Shown here in pieces: positions 16,584 through 25,894 of a stretch of DNA of 64,000 bases. Position 1 is the first letter of the stretch. Each line of letters starts with the position of its first letter. Both the position numbers and the translations under genes were made by a program. A model generated the notes under the pieces. The model saw only the letters and a program-made list of their open reading frames with translations. It was not told where the DNA came from and did not search any database. Source of the stretch: Herbihabitans rhizosphaerae. GTDB lineage: Bacteria; Actinomycetota; Actinomycetes; Mycobacteriales; Pseudonocardiaceae. The stretch spans positions 124,001 to 188,000 of the forward strand of contig NZ_SGWQ01000001.1 of the NCBI RefSeq assembly GCF_004216555.1. Direction: 5' to 3'.

Positions 16584-17435
16584 TCAGTTCTCGAGCCGCT
16601 CTGTTGGCGTGTCCTCCTCCGGCACCCTCGGCGCGGGCGGCTGGCCGTTGTCGCGCGACTCCTCGGCCTTCGCCGACTTGGGCGGCCCAGCGCTCTCCAG
16701 GAAGCGCAGCAGCTCGACGGGGAAGGGCAACACGAGCGTGGAGTTCTTCTCCGCGGCCACCTCGACGACGGTCTCCAGCAGGCGCAGTTGCAGCGCGGCG
16801 GGGGTGTCGGCCATCTGCGCGGCGGCCTGCGACAGCTTGTAGGACGCCTGCAGCTCGCCGTCGGAGGAGATGATCCGCGCGCGGCGCTCCCGTTCGGCCT
16901 CGGCCTGCCGGGACATCGAGCGCTTCATCGACTCGGGCAGCGCGACGTCCTTGATCTCCACCCGGTCGATGTGGATGCCCCAGCCGAGCGCGGGGCTGTC
17001 GATCATCACCTCGAGGCCCTGGTTGAGCCGCTCCCGGTTGGACAGCACGTCGTCCAGGTCGCTCTTGCCGATGATCGACCGCAGCGAGGTCTGCGCGACC
17101 TGGCTCATCGCCGACCGGTAGTCCTCGACATTGACCGCGGCCGCCACGGGGTCGATCACCTTGAAGTAGAGCACCGCGTCCACCCGGACGGTCACGTTGT
17201 CGCGGGTGATGCCCTCCTGGGACGGCACCGGCATGGTGACGATCTGCATGTTGACCTTCTGCAGCCGGTCGGCGACCGGCAACAGGAACGTCAGCCCCGG
17301 CTCCCGGACTTGCGGCCGCACCCGGCCGAACCGGTAGATCAGCCCGCGCTCGTACTGCTTGACCACGCGGGCACTCGCGCTCAGATAGATGAGGCCGATC
17401 CCGAGGATCGTCAACAGAATGTAGAGAAGGACCAT
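16584..17435 (-). CDS. slipin family SPFH/stomatin-like membrane protein
   Basis: A 283-residue protein with one N-terminal membrane segment (VLLYILLTILGIGLIYLSA) and an SPFH/Band 7 domain (about 25-200: VVKQYERGLIYRFGRVR; GITRDNVTVRVDAVLYFKV). A coiled region rich in Ala/Glu/Arg follows (MSRQAEAERERRARIISSDG), as in stomatins, and a Pro-rich acidic tail. Such proteins assemble into membrane microdomains and often act with NfeD-type proteases, none of which is adjacent. ATG at 17435 is preceded by GGGAG. Confidence 0.88.
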   Translation of the reverse strand: MVLLYILLTILGIGLIYLSASARVVKQYERGLIYRFGRVRPQVREPGLTFLLPVADRLQKVNMQIVTMPVPSQEGITRDNVTVRVDAVLYFKVIDPVAAAVNVEDYRSAMSQVAQTSLRSIIGKSDLDDVLSNRERLNQGLEVMIDSPALGWGIHIDRVEIKDVALPESMKRSMSRQAEAERERRARIISSDGELQASYKLSQAAAQMADTPAALQLRLLETVVEVAAEKNSTLVLPFPVELLRFLESAGPPKSAKAEESRDNGQPPAPRVPEEDTPTERLEN

Positions 17436-17530
17436 GGCGCGCTCCCGCCCGTACACGGTCGCGTCGCCGCCCGAATCAACGGCGGCGCGGCTCCTGATCC
17501 ACCTTCCTGATCGATGCTACGCCCGATCGA

Positions 17531-17839
17531 TCAGCTCAGGGGATAGGTCAGCCGGCCGGCTTTGTCGTACTGCGCCACGACCTCCACCACGCTCACGCGG
17601 AAGTGGTGGTTGCTGGTGGCCCCTTCCACCAGCACCATCCAGGTGTCGCTCCCACTGTGGTAGACCGTCCGTCCCTGCTGCAGCGTCGGGTGTTGCGGCT
17701 GATACAACGCGGCGGTTTCCTTCGCGGCTCCCACGGCGTGCTCATAGGGCATGGCGGCGGACGTATGCGTCACCCTCCACTGCATGTAGTCGCCCCGGTT
17801 CGTGTTCTCCTCGATGACGACAGCCCAGTGGCCGGTCAC
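17531..17839 (-). CDS. hypothetical protein, tandem paralogue 1
   Basis: A 102-residue cytosolic protein of unknown function. It shares a pattern with the next gene: N-terminal W-x-V-x-IEE, a central A-x2-Y-x-P-x-HP motif, then D-x-W-x-V and the end HFRVSVVEVVAQYDKAGRLT. Predicted mixed strands and one helix suggest a small single-domain fold. The GTG start follows GGGGAGAA. No known family is recognised. Confidence 0.6.
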   Translation of the reverse strand: MTGHWAVVIEENTNRGDYMQWRVTHTSAAMPYEHAVGAAKETAALYQPQHPTLQQGRTVYHSGSDTWMVLVEGATSNHHFRVSVVEVVAQYDKAGRLTYPLS

Positions 17840-17887
17840 TCGTGTTCTCCCCTCACCCCGCCGCGAACAGCCTAGCGATCCGGACGA

Positions 17888-18193
17888 TCACGGCCAGGTC
17901 TGCTGACCGGTGTGATCGAAGTGCGAGATCAACTGGACGACGCTCACGCGGAAATGGAAGGTCTCCGTCGTGCCGGCGATCCGGACCACCCAGTCGTCAC
18001 CGTGCCGGAAGACGCTCCGCGACCGCACGACTCTCGGGTGCGCCGGGCGATAGCCGTCGGCCACCGCGCCCGCCAACTGAACGGCGTCCGGGTGGCTCAC
18101 CGGCCCGCTCGTCCAGGAAACGCACCAGTGCCGCCCCTGCGTCGAGCCCCAGACATCGACTGTCTCCTCGATCAGCACGTGCCAGTCGTGCAC
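17888..18193 (-). CDS. hypothetical protein, tandem paralogue 2
   Basis: A 101-residue protein that aligns by eye with its neighbour: HVLIEETVDVWG, GYRPAHPRVV, DDWVVRIAGTTETFHFRVSV and a final D-x-T-G-x-x-T-x-P. The common FHFRVSVV strand is almost identical. The two genes are 48 bases apart and clearly arose by tandem duplication. The GTG start follows GGGGGGA. Function unknown; no signal peptide or membrane segment. Confidence 0.6.
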   Translation of the reverse strand: MHDWHVLIEETVDVWGSTQGRHWCVSWTSGPVSHPDAVQLAGAVADGYRPAHPRVVRSRSVFRHGDDWVVRIAGTTETFHFRVSVVQLISHFDHTGQQTWP

Positions 18194-18262
18194 TCGTCCC
18201 CCCGTTGATCACGTCTCCGCATTGGGACGACGGGCGGGGTTCCGGGGTTCCTCGGTCGACGG

Positions 18263-19141
18263 CTATTGGGCCAGTTCCCGGATGGCGTCGTGCACGGCGA
18301 GGATGCGGCGGGCGTTGTCCACGTGCAGGTTCTCGATCATCTTGCCGTCCACGGTGACCACGCCACGGCCCTCGGCACGCGCCGCCTCGAACGCCTCGAT
18401 GATCTTGCGGGAGGAGTCGACCTCGGCGTCGGCCGGCGCGAACACGCGGTTGCACGGCTCCAGCTGCGTCGGGTGGATCAGCGTCTTGCCGTCGAAGCCG
18501 AACTGCCGGCCCTGCACGCACTCCGCCTCGAAGCCTTCGAGGTTCTTCACCTCGTTGTACACACCGTCCAGGATCACCTTGCCGGTGGCGCGCGCGGCGA
18601 GCAGCGCCAGGGACAGCCCACCCAGCAGGGGCGCACGGCCGGGCACGTGCTCGGCGTGCAACTCCTTGGCCAGGTCGTTGGTACCCATGACGAGCACGGT
18701 CAACCGGTCGCTGGCCCGCGCGATCTCCTCGGCGTGCAGCATGGCGACCGGTGTCTCGACCATGGCCCAGATCGCCGTGTGGTCGGGCGCGCCGGCCGAC
18801 TCCAGCGCGCTCTCGATCGCGTGCACCTCGGTGGCGGAGTTGACCTTGGGCACCACCACGGCGTCCGGGCCGGCCTGGGCGGCGGCGCGCAGGTCGTCGT
18901 CGTGCCACTCGGTGTCGAAACCGTTGACCCGAATGGTCAGCTCGCGCTTGCCGTACTCGCCGGACGCGACGGCCGCGCACACCTTGTCCCGACCGTCCAC
19001 TTTGGAATCCGGAGCGACCGAGTCCTCGAGATCGAGGATCAGCGCGTCGGCGGCCAGCGTCTTCGCCTTCTCCAGCGCGCGGTCGTTCGCGCCCGGCATG
19101 TAGAGCACGGATCGCCTGGGGCGCAAGGAAACCTGGCTCAT
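18263..19141 (-). CDS. HpcH/HpaI aldolase family CoA-ester lyase (CitE-like; possible malyl-CoA thioesterase)
   Basis: A 292-residue TIM-barrel enzyme of the CitE-like group: [18 protein letters not shown] at the N-terminus, the metal-site region [14 protein letters not shown] (acidic ligands), VVVPKVNSA, and the C-terminal motif [13 protein letters not shown]. Such enzymes cleave or hydrolyse beta-hydroxyacyl-CoA esters (citramalyl-CoA, malyl-CoA). The ATG overlaps the stop of the larger lyase as ATGA, so the pair is co-translated. As in the ethylmalonyl-CoA pathway, one may be the lyase and this one the (3S)-malyl-CoA thioesterase, an inference from pairing. Confidence 0.85.
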   Translation of the reverse strand: MSQVSLRPRRSVLYMPGANDRALEKAKTLAADALILDLEDSVAPDSKVDGRDKVCAAVASGEYGKRELTIRVNGFDTEWHDDDLRAAAQAGPDAVVVPKVNSATEVHAIESALESAGAPDHTAIWAMVETPVAMLHAEEIARASDRLTVLVMGTNDLAKELHAEHVPGRAPLLGGLSLALLAARATGKVILDGVYNEVKNLEGFEAECVQGRQFGFDGKTLIHPTQLEPCNRVFAPADAEVDSSRKIIEAFEAARAEGRGVVTVDGKMIENLHVDNARRILAVHDAIRELAQ

Positions 19142-20208
19142 GCGAGCGCCTCCTTGGTCGCGGCGTCGTAGGCTTCGGCCAGCTCGGGGTCACGGGCGGC
19201 GAGCGCGTCGGCCAGTTCGGCGACCACCCGGCACTGCTTCACCGTCGCGTCGTCCTGCATCTTCCCGTCGATCATCACCGCGCCGGTGCCGTCGCCCATG
19301 GCGGCGATCACCTTGCGCGCCCAGGCGACCTCGTCCGGCGCCGGCGAGAACACCTTCCTGGCGATCGCGATCTGCTTGGGGTGCAGGCTCCACGCGCCCA
19401 CGCAGCCGAGCAGGAACGCGTTGCGGAATTGGTCCTCGCACGCCACGACATCGGCGATGTCCCCGAACGGCCCGTAGTACGGCAGGATCCCAGCGGCCGC
19501 GCACGCGTCCACCATGCGCGCGACCGTGTAGTGCCACAGGTCCTGCTGGTAGGTGGTGCGGCCCTCGTTCAGGTCCTCGCCGGTCGGGTCGGTGCGCACC
19601 AGATAACCCGGATGGCCGCCACCCACTCGTGTGGTCTTCATCCGGCGGCTCGCCGCGAGGTCGGCCGGCCCGAGCGAGATGCCCTGCATGCGCGGCGACG
19701 CCTGGGCGATCTCCTCCACGTTGGACACGCCGCTCGCGGTCTCCAGGATCGCGTGCACGAGCAGCGGGCGTTCCAGTCCGGCGCGCGCTTCGAGCTGGGC
19801 GAGTAGCCGGTCGACGTGGTGGATGTCCTGCGCGCCCTCGACCTTGGGCACCATGATCACGTCGAGCTTGTCGCCGATCTCGGTGACCAGGGTGATCAGG
19901 TCGTCCAACACCCACGGCGAGTCGAGGCTGTTCACCCTGGTCCACAACTGGGTGTCACCGAAATCGGTGGCCTTGGCGATGCGCACCAGCCCGTCGCGGG
20001 CGGCCTCCTTGGAGTCGGCCTTGATCGCGTCCTCGAGGTTGCCGAGCACGACGTCGGCCTGTGCGGCCATGTCCGGCACCTTGGCGGCCATCTTCTCGTT
20101 GCTCGGGTCGAAGAAGTGGATCATCCGCGACGGGCGGAACGGGATTTCCCGCACCGGGTCCGGCGCGCCCACGGCGAGCGGTGCGAAGAAGTCCTTCGGT
20201 GAACGCAT
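19138..20208 (-). CDS. L-malyl-CoA/beta-methylmalyl-CoA lyase-type CoA-ester lyase
   Basis: A 356-residue enzyme, longer than its partner and matching Mcl1-type lyases that make glyoxylate plus acetyl- or propionyl-CoA. Visible are [20 protein letters not shown] at the N-terminus, the acidic metal site [45 protein letters not shown] (Glu ligand), [12 protein letters not shown] and [11 protein letters not shown] near the end. It heads a two-gene operon with the CitE-like lyase. A role in acetate or C2 assimilation is inferred; the other ethylmalonyl-CoA genes (ccr, meaA) are not in the window. Confidence 0.85.
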   Translation of the reverse strand: MRSPKDFFAPLAVGAPDPVREIPFRPSRMIHFFDPSNEKMAAKVPDMAAQADVVLGNLEDAIKADSKEAARDGLVRIAKATDFGDTQLWTRVNSLDSPWVLDDLITLVTEIGDKLDVIMVPKVEGAQDIHHVDRLLAQLEARAGLERPLLVHAILETASGVSNVEEIAQASPRMQGISLGPADLAASRRMKTTRVGGGHPGYLVRTDPTGEDLNEGRTTYQQDLWHYTVARMVDACAAAGILPYYGPFGDIADVVACEDQFRNAFLLGCVGAWSLHPKQIAIARKVFSPAPDEVAWARKVIAAMGDGTGAVMIDGKMQDDATVKQCRVVAELADALAARDPELAEAYDAATKEALA

Positions 20209-20283
20209 GAAAAGCCTCCGTCAGCCAGGGTCTACCGCTGGGTAACCCTAGTGCCGCCCGGCCGGCGCGCACGCCGATGTGGC

Positions 20284-20748
20284 CTACTCCACGACGGTGT
20301 TCTGGTCGTGCAGCACCAGCCAGCGGCCGTGTTCGCGGGTCCAGGTGATGCCGATCATGAGGGTCTGCCGGTAGCCGGCGGCCGGTTCGGAGTACACCGA
20401 CTCGAACAGCACGGTCGCCGTAGAGCAGCCGTCCACCGCGCGGTGCTTGACCGTGAACGTCTGCGTCCAGTCGGTTCTGGCGAAGAACCGTTCGATGAAG
20501 CCGGCGAACGCGGGTTTGCCGACCAGCGTCGAGCCGCCGGGCAGTACTCCCACGACGTCGGGGTGCACCAACGCGTTGAACGCCTTCGCGTCCCGTGCGT
20601 CCGTGGTCGCGACATACCGGGCGACGGCGGTGTCGAACTGCCACGCGCAGCCGCGCGCGCCGTCCGGCGCGGCCGACGCCGAGGTGCCGGCGACGGTCGC
20701 CGCGCCGGCGGCGAGCACCAGAGCGATCGCGATGTTCCTGGTGGCCAT
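20284..20748 (-). CDS. secreted SnoaL/NTF2-like protein
   Basis: A 154-residue exported protein. A Sec signal peptide (residues 1-28, ending ASA-AP) is followed by an NTF2-like cone fold: CAWQFDTAVARYVATTDARD, KAFNALVHPDVVGVLPGGST, FARTDWTQTFTVKHRAVDG and the last strands GITWTREHGRWLVLHDQNTV. Two cysteines may form a disulfide. No catalytic assignment is possible. The ATG at 20748 lies just after a strong leader hairpin that overlaps its ribosome site. Confidence 0.75.
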   Translation of the reverse strand: MATRNIAIALVLAAGAATVAGTSASAAPDGARGCAWQFDTAVARYVATTDARDAKAFNALVHPDVVGVLPGGSTLVGKPAFAGFIERFFARTDWTQTFTVKHRAVDGCSTATVLFESVYSEPAAGYRQTLMIGITWTREHGRWLVLHDQNTVVE

Positions 20749-20749
20749 G

Positions 20750-20783
20750 GTGAGGTCCTTCCTGTCGAGTGGCCGGACCTCAC
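20750..20783 (-). promoter_or_regulatory. leader hairpin covering the ribosome site of the SnoaL-like gene
   Basis: GTGAGGTCC (20750-20758) pairs perfectly with GGACCTCAC (20775-20783) around a 16-base loop, one base before the ATG at 20748. On the mRNA the ribosome site GGAAGGACC lies in the 3' arm and loop of this stem, so folding would hide it. This could lower or condition translation. It is inferred from pairing only. Confidence 0.45.
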
Positions 20784-20864
20784 CGCGCCGGACCCGCGAA
20801 CGGGCAACGATTAGAGGGCGTTCGAATCGTTCCCCGCAGGTACGGGCGCACGTAGGCTCGGCGC

Positions 20865-21833
20865 GTGATCGTGGCCCGGTTCGACGCCGACAGCCTCGCC
20901 AGGGTGCGGCTGTCCCCGTCACCGGTGTGCGAGGCGAACGCGTGGCTGCGGCTGACCGCGTCCGGCGGCCGGCACCCGGTGTTCGGCGATCCCGGGGCGA
21001 GCGCGCGATCGGCGCTGCGTGATCCGGACGCGGCACTGGTGGCGGCCGTGCTGCCGAGGTCCGGCCGCGGCTACTCCCCCGACCTGCTGACCCCGAAACC
21101 GTTGCGCGGCAAGGGAAAGCAGGTGCTCGGCGATCAGCTCGACCGGATCGCCGCCACCGCACCGGATGTGGTGGCCGACCAGGTCTCGTGGACCGGGCGG
21201 CCCATGCCGGCTTCGGTACGGCGGGCGGTCGACGACGGCACGTTCGCCGTCCGCGCGGCCGGCGGGATCATGCGGTTCTGGGCCGCGGCGATCGCGGACG
21301 GCTGGACCGAGTTGACCGCCACTATCGACGCCGACCTCGCCGCGCGGGCCGCCACGATGGCCGGCCACGGCGTCGGCGCGATGCTGGATTCGTTGCACGA
21401 CAACATCTCGTGGGCCGGCGACACGCTCACGGTGCGCTCGGTGTGGCAGGAGGAGTTCCGGCTCGACGGCGTCGAGGTGGTGTGCGCGCCGGCGGTATTG
21501 TCGTGGCCGACACTGAGCGTGCAGCTGTGCGACCCGCGCGAGGCGGTGCTGTGCTACCCGGCCGCCGGCGTGGGCGCGTCCCGCCCGGCACCCGACACGG
21601 GATCGCTGGACCGGCTGCTCGGCCCGACCAGGGCGGCGCTCCTCGGCGACCTGGACGCGCCACGGTCGACGGCCGACCTGAGCCGCCGCCACCGGCTGTC
21701 CGCGCCGACGGTGTCCTACCACCTGGCCGTGCTGCGCAAGGCAGCGCTCGTCGGCAGCCGGCGCGACGGCCAGTACGTCCTGTACCACCGCACCGACGGC
21801 GGTACCGATCTGATGCGGAGAGCCACTCGATGA
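20865..21833 (+). CDS. ArsR-type winged-helix transcriptional regulator
   Basis: A 322-residue cytosolic protein. The last 80 residues form an ArsR-like winged helix (LLGPTRAALLGDLDAPRSTA; SRRHRLSAPTVSYHLAVLRK; wing GSRRDGQYVLYHR). The N-terminal 240 residues form the all-alpha/beta DUF5937-like sensor domain often found before this helix in actinobacteria. The GTG start lies 81 bases from the divergent SnoaL-like leader. Its stop overlaps the phosphatase start as ATGA. It probably regulates itself and neighbours; ligand unknown. Confidence 0.8.
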   Translation: MIVARFDADSLARVRLSPSPVCEANAWLRLTASGGRHPVFGDPGASARSALRDPDAALVAAVLPRSGRGYSPDLLTPKPLRGKGKQVLGDQLDRIAATAPDVVADQVSWTGRPMPASVRRAVDDGTFAVRAAGGIMRFWAAAIADGWTELTATIDADLAARAATMAGHGVGAMLDSLHDNISWAGDTLTVRSVWQEEFRLDGVEVVCAPAVLSWPTLSVQLCDPREAVLCYPAAGVGASRPAPDTGSLDRLLGPTRAALLGDLDAPRSTADLSRRHRLSAPTVSYHLAVLRKAALVGSRRDGQYVLYHRTDGGTDLMRRATR

Positions 21834-22246
21834 CCTGGGAACCCGCGCCCGGCGTGCTGCGACTGCCGTCCGGGCGGTTGGTGCGCGGCCGGGGACTGCG
21901 CCGCGGCCTGCCGGACGGCGAGCGTCCCGAGTTCGGGCTGTACCTGCTGGGTAAGGAGCCGCCGCCGGTGGACTGGCCGAGCACATGGGTGCGCTGGCCG
22001 GACTTCCGGCTGCCGTCCGATCGCGCGACCGCACGCGAGGTGCTGCTGGACGCGTGGCGGCGGGCCGAACACGAGCGGGTCGAGGTCGCGTGCGGCGGCG
22101 GGTACGGGCGCACCGGCACCGCGCTGGCCTGCATCGCCGTACTGGACGGCGTGCCGGCCGGCGAGGCGGTGGCCTACGTGCGCGAGCACTACGCGCACCG
22201 CGCGGTGGAGACGCCGTGGCAGCGTCGGTTCGTCGCGCGCTTCTAG
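21830..22246 (+). CDS. protein-tyrosine/dual-specificity phosphatase-like protein
   Basis: A 138-residue protein with the phosphatase P-loop [11 protein letters not shown] (C-x5-R-T, about residues 88-98), where Cys would be the nucleophile and Arg binds phosphate. The general-acid Asp could be in [10 protein letters not shown], in the WPD-loop position (about 58-67). The size suits the small actinobacterial group of these phosphatases. It is coupled to the ArsR-type regulator by an ATGA overlap, and its end overlaps the convergent dehydrogenase by four bases. Substrate unknown. Confidence 0.8.
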   Translation: MTWEPAPGVLRLPSGRLVRGRGLRRGLPDGERPEFGLYLLGKEPPPVDWPSTWVRWPDFRLPSDRATAREVLLDAWRRAEHERVEVACGGGYGRTGTALACIAVLDGVPAGEAVAYVREHYAHRAVETPWQRRFVARF

Positions 22247-23112
22247 AGGTCGCGCACCTGGATCGCGCGCAGCACGGCGATCATGTCGAGATCGCCGTGA
22301 CCGAGTTCGAGCGCCTCGCCGTACAACGCGTGGCAGGCGTCCAGCAGCGGTGCGGCGATGCCCGCGTGCCGGGCGGCTTCGGCGACCAGCCGGTTGTTCT
22401 CCAGCACGTTGGCGATCGAGGCCTGGACCCCGAAGTCGCGGTTCACCAGCTTGTGCGCCTTCACCCGGGACACGTCGCTGGCCATCGGCCCGGCGTCCAG
22501 CACCTCCACGAACCGCCGAGGATCGATGCCCTGCTGCTCGGCGAAATGCGCCGCCTCGACCAGACCGGTGACCATCGTGATCAGGAACAGGTTCACCGAC
22601 AGCTTCATCAGCAGCGCGTTGGGCACCGGGCCGCAGCCGAAGATCTCGTGGCACATCGGCGAGAGCAACGGCCGCACCTGGCGCACCGCGTCGTCCTCGC
22701 CGGCGACCATCGCCGCGAGCTGCCCCGACCCGGCCGGAGCGCGCGAGCCGGAGACCGGTGCCTCCACATACCGGCCTCCGGCCGCGCGGACGTCGGCCTC
22801 CAACCCCCGTGAATACTCCGCCGACGTCGTTCCCATGTGGACGATCGTGTGCCCGTCGGCCTTGGTGGAGAACCCCGGTGTGCTGCGGCAGAGCACGGTG
22901 TCGATGGCCGCGCCGTCGGCGAGCATGAGGATCACGACCTCGGCGCGGCCGAACACCTCCTCCGGGCTCGCCGCGACGGTCGCACCGGCCGCGCGCAGCG
23001 GCTCGGTCCGGCGCGTCGTGCGATTCCACACCACCAGCGGTATTTCCGCCCGGGCCATGTTGAGCGCCATCAGCTGGCCCATGACTCCGAGCCCGATGAA
23101 ACCGACGGGCAT
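22243..23112 (-). CDS. NAD(P)-dependent beta-hydroxyacid dehydrogenase
   Basis: A 289-residue enzyme of the 3-hydroxyisobutyrate dehydrogenase family. The Rossmann motif [17 protein letters not shown] opens the protein, the substrate loop is in [17 protein letters not shown], and the catalytic Lys is in [13 protein letters not shown] (about 170). It would oxidise a beta-hydroxyacid (or run the reverse reduction) with NAD(P). ATG at 23112 follows GGAGAA. It is divergent from the IclR remnant, which may once have controlled it. Confidence 0.88.
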   Translation of the reverse strand: MPVGFIGLGVMGQLMALNMARAEIPLVVWNRTTRRTEPLRAAGATVAASPEEVFGRAEVVILMLADGAAIDTVLCRSTPGFSTKADGHTIVHMGTTSAEYSRGLEADVRAAGGRYVEAPVSGSRAPAGSGQLAAMVAGEDDAVRQVRPLLSPMCHEIFGCGPVPNALLMKLSVNLFLITMVTGLVEAAHFAEQQGIDPRRFVEVLDAGPMASDVSRVKAHKLVNRDFGVQASIANVLENNRLVAEAARHAGIAAPLLDACHALYGEALELGHGDLDMIAVLRAIQVRDL

Positions 23113-23231
23113 CACTTTCTCCGGACGTTTGTCAATCGTTGGACGTGCGAGCGTGGCAGTGGGCCGGACCGAGGGCGACGGTTCGATCCGCTCAGTGGAA
23201 CGTCGTCCCGCGATCGGACGAGGAGACAGGT

Positions 23232-23747
23232 ATGGATCACCACGGAGAGCGCCCCGCGTCCGGGCGACGAGTGCTGGAGGGCGCACCGTCTGCTCGACCA
23301 GTTGATCACCCTGGGCGCGGTGCAGCGGCACGACGGGCACTACCGCATCGGCCCGAGGATGTTCGGCTTCGGCCAGGCGTGGTCGGCCGGAGCCACCCTG
23401 CGTGCCGCGGCGAAACTCCCGCTGCGGCAACTGTCCTCGGCGATCCGCGGCGCGCCGTGCCGAAGGTGTACTCGACGCCCGAATGGCGGCGCCTGGTCAC
23501 CGATGTGCGCGACCGGGACGGCACGATGGTCAACTTCGGGTGCCCGCACGTGCCGGAGATCTCCAACGTCGCGGCACCGGTGCGCACCCCGTCCGGCGAG
23601 GTGGTCGCGTCGGTGAGCGCCCGGGTGCTGGACGGCCGGCGACTGTCGTCGATGGTGCCCGCCGTCGAGCGGACCGCGCGCCTGGTCACGGCGAACCTGG
23701 CCCGGCTGGCCGTGATCGCCCCGGCGCACCGGGGCGGTCGCGGCTAG
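23232..23747 (+). pseudogene. remnant of an IclR-family regulator gene
   Basis: Two pieces of an IclR regulator lie in different frames. The first (about 23275-23455) reads [20 protein letters not shown] then [13 protein letters not shown], which is the end of the helix-turn-helix and linker. The second (about 23459-23747) reads VNFGCPHVPEISNVAAPVRT and later SSMVPAVERTARLVTANLAR, the end of the effector domain. The start of the DNA-binding domain and most of the sensor (80-100 residues) are missing. An intact copy would probably have regulated the divergent dehydrogenase. Confidence 0.7.
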
Positions 23748-23756
23748 CCTGATCAT

Positions 23757-25028
23757 GTGGGTGGTGTGACCAGGGTCTTCGTGGCGCAGCTCGCCAGGCT
23801 CGGGGTGTTCGGCCCGGACGGCGAGTCCATCGGGCGAGTTCGGGACGTCGTCGTGGGCCTGCGACTGGACCGGCAGCCGCCCAAGGCGCTCGGCATCGTC
23901 GTGGAGCTGGCCACCCGCAGGCGGATCTTCGTGCCGATGCTGCGGGTCACCTCGATCGAGCCGACCGGCGTCACGCTGGCCACCGGTTCGGTCAACCTGC
24001 GCGCGTTCCACCAGCGGCCCAACGAGGTGCTGGTGCTCGGCCAGATGCTCGACGCGCGGGTGACCGTCGGCGACTCGGACGTCGTGGTGATGGACGCCGC
24101 CATGGAGCCGACCCGCACCCGCGACTGGGTGATCGCGCGGGTCGCGGTGCGCGAGCGGACCGGACGGCTGAGCCGGCGCGGCCCGGTGCAGGTGCTGCGC
24201 TGGGACGAGATCAGCGGGCTCGGCATCGCGGAGCTGACCGAGACACGGCAGGACGCGCGGGCACTGCTGGTCGTCTACGACCGGCTGCGCGCCACGGACG
24301 TGGCGGCGGCACTGCGCGATCTCCCCGCGAAGCGCCGCTACGAGGTGGCCGACGCGATGGACGACGAGCGGCTCGCCGACGTGATCGAGGAGCTGCCGGA
24401 GGAGGATCAGAAGGACCTGCTGTCGCACCTGGACGACGAGCGCGCGGCCGACATCCTCGAGGCGATGGACCCCGACGACGCGGCCGACCTGCTCGCCGAA
24501 CTGTCCGAAGTGGACAAAGACCGGCTGCTGGAGCTGATGGAGCCGGAGGAGTCCGAACCGGTGCGCCGGCTGCTGGAGTACTCCAAGGACACCGCGGGCG
24601 GCCTGATGACCCCGGAGCCGATCGTGCTCGCGCCGGACGCCACGATCGCCGAGGCGCTGGCCCGGGTGCGCAACCCCGACATCACCCCGGCGCTGGCCAG
24701 CCTGGTGTTCGTGTGCCGCCCGCCGTCGGCCACCCCGACCGGTCGCTACCTCGGCTGCGTGCACATTCAGCGGCTGCTGCGCGAACCGCCGTCGGATCTG
24801 GTCGCCGGTGTGGTGGACACGCAGCTGGCGAGCCTTCGCCCGAACGCCACGCTCACCGAGGTGACCCGGTTCTTCGCGGCGTACAACCTGGTGTGCGGTC
24901 CGGTGGTGGACGACGAGGACCACCTGCTCGGCGCGATCACCGGCGACGACCTGCTCGACCACCTGCTGCCCGAGGGCTGGCGGGAGAGCGGGCTGCGCGA
25001 GGCGGGAGGTGAGCGGCTCGATGCCTGA
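23757..25028 (+). CDS. MgtE N-domain and CBS-domain protein (no membrane domain)
   Basis: A 423-residue cytosolic protein. An N-terminal PRC-barrel-like part (LARLGVFGPDGESIGRVRDV) is followed by the MgtE intracellular domain (about 190-290: LADVIEELPEEDQKDLLSHL; SEVDKDRLLELMEPEES), the TAGGLMTPEPI motif and two CBS domains. The membrane part of an Mg2+ channel is absent, so it may sense Mg2+ or nucleotides for another protein. It overlaps the DUF1003 membrane gene by eight bases, which probably provides the membrane partner. A GTG start ten bases later is also possible. Confidence 0.85.
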   Translation: MGGVTRVFVAQLARLGVFGPDGESIGRVRDVVVGLRLDRQPPKALGIVVELATRRRIFVPMLRVTSIEPTGVTLATGSVNLRAFHQRPNEVLVLGQMLDARVTVGDSDVVVMDAAMEPTRTRDWVIARVAVRERTGRLSRRGPVQVLRWDEISGLGIAELTETRQDARALLVVYDRLRATDVAAALRDLPAKRRYEVADAMDDERLADVIEELPEEDQKDLLSHLDDERAADILEAMDPDDAADLLAELSEVDKDRLLELMEPEESEPVRRLLEYSKDTAGGLMTPEPIVLAPDATIAEALARVRNPDITPALASLVFVCRPPSATPTGRYLGCVHIQRLLREPPSDLVAGVVDTQLASLRPNATLTEVTRFFAAYNLVCGPVVDDEDHLLGAITGDDLLDHLLPEGWRESGLREAGGERLDA

Positions 25029-25560
25029 CCCACCGTCCCGGCGCCGGCTGGATCAGCCGCGCTCCCCGCGCCGGCTGAGCTTCGACGTGGACCCGGAGGC
25101 GTTCGGCCGCTTCTCCGAGCGGCTGGCCCGATTCCTCGGCACCGGCAAGTTCCTGTTCTGGCAGACGCTGATCGTGATCATCTGGATCACGCTGAACCTG
25201 GTCGCCGTGTCGCTGCGGTGGGACCCGTATCCGTTCATCCTGCTGAACCTGGCGTTCTCCACGCAGGCCGCCTACGCCGCGCCGCTGATCCTGCTCGCGC
25301 AGAACCGGCAGGACGACCGCGACCGGGTGTCGCTGGAGGAGGACCGGGCACGCGCCGCGCAGACCAAGGCGGACACCGAGTACCTGGCCCGCGAGCTGGC
25401 CGCGCTGCGCATCGCGGTCGGCGAGGTGGCCAGCCGGGACTACCTGCGCACCGAGCTGGACAAGCTGCGCAAGGACCTGAAAGTCAAGCGCCGCAAGGCA
25501 TCCCAGCCGTCCGCCGAGGCCGTCAAGAACGATCGGCGCTGGGATGACACACCCGGCTGA
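25021..25560 (+). CDS. DUF1003 family membrane protein
   Basis: A 179-residue protein with two close membrane segments (FLFWQTLIVIIWITLNLVAV and YPFILLNLAFSTQAAYAAPL) and the DUF1003 signature AAPLILLAQNRQDDRDR. A coiled-coil C-terminus (TEYLARELAALRIAVGEVAS) and a basic tail follow. The ATG at 25021 with GGGAGGTGA upstream was preferred over a GTG 12 bases earlier. It overlaps the MgtE/CBS gene, a pairing I also recall in mycobacteria (Rv1231c-Rv1232c). Role in Mg2+ homeostasis is inferred. Confidence 0.88.
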   Translation: MPDPPSRRRLDQPRSPRRLSFDVDPEAFGRFSERLARFLGTGKFLFWQTLIVIIWITLNLVAVSLRWDPYPFILLNLAFSTQAAYAAPLILLAQNRQDDRDRVSLEEDRARAAQTKADTEYLARELAALRIAVGEVASRDYLRTELDKLRKDLKVKRRKASQPSAEAVKNDRRWDDTPG

Positions 25561-25567
25561 GTGCGCA

Positions 25568-25894
25568 CTACTTGATCAGCACGCCGTCCAGTAGCAGATC
25601 GCGCAGCAGCAGGTGGATCGCCGGGGCGGTCTCCCGGTCGCCGCCGTACTCGCTCGCGGTGACCCGGCGCAGCGCCGCGATCTCCGCGCCCGGCGCCGGT
25701 TCGCCGTCCAGCTCGCCGTCGTAACAGACCAGCTCGACGGTCGCGCCGTCACCCTCGCCGTACGCCGGCGCGCGATACGTCCGCCGGAAGCGGGCGGTGC
25801 GCAGCCCGACGCCCAATTCCTCGGTGACCTCGCGGTGCGGCGCCTGCTCGTCCACGACGTTCACCAGGCCGACCGCGCGGACGTGCCGGCTCAC
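25568..25894 (-). CDS. NUDIX hydrolase-like protein lacking most of the Nudix box
   Basis: A 108-residue reading frame that starts (SRHVRAVGLVNVVDEQ) and ends (YRAPAYGEGDGATVELVCYD; GAEIAALRRVTASEYGG) like a NUDIX protein of about 140 residues. The middle jumps from VVDEQ straight to APHREVTEELGVG. About 30 residues, including the GGK and G-x5-E half of the Nudix box, are missing in frame; only REVTEELG remains. It should not hydrolyse nucleotides. It overlaps the MarR gene by four bases and is probably a decayed gene. Confidence 0.65.
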   Translation of the reverse strand: MSRHVRAVGLVNVVDEQAPHREVTEELGVGLRTARFRRTYRAPAYGEGDGATVELVCYDGELDGEPAPGAEIAALRRVTASEYGGDRETAPAIHLLLRDLLLDGVLIK

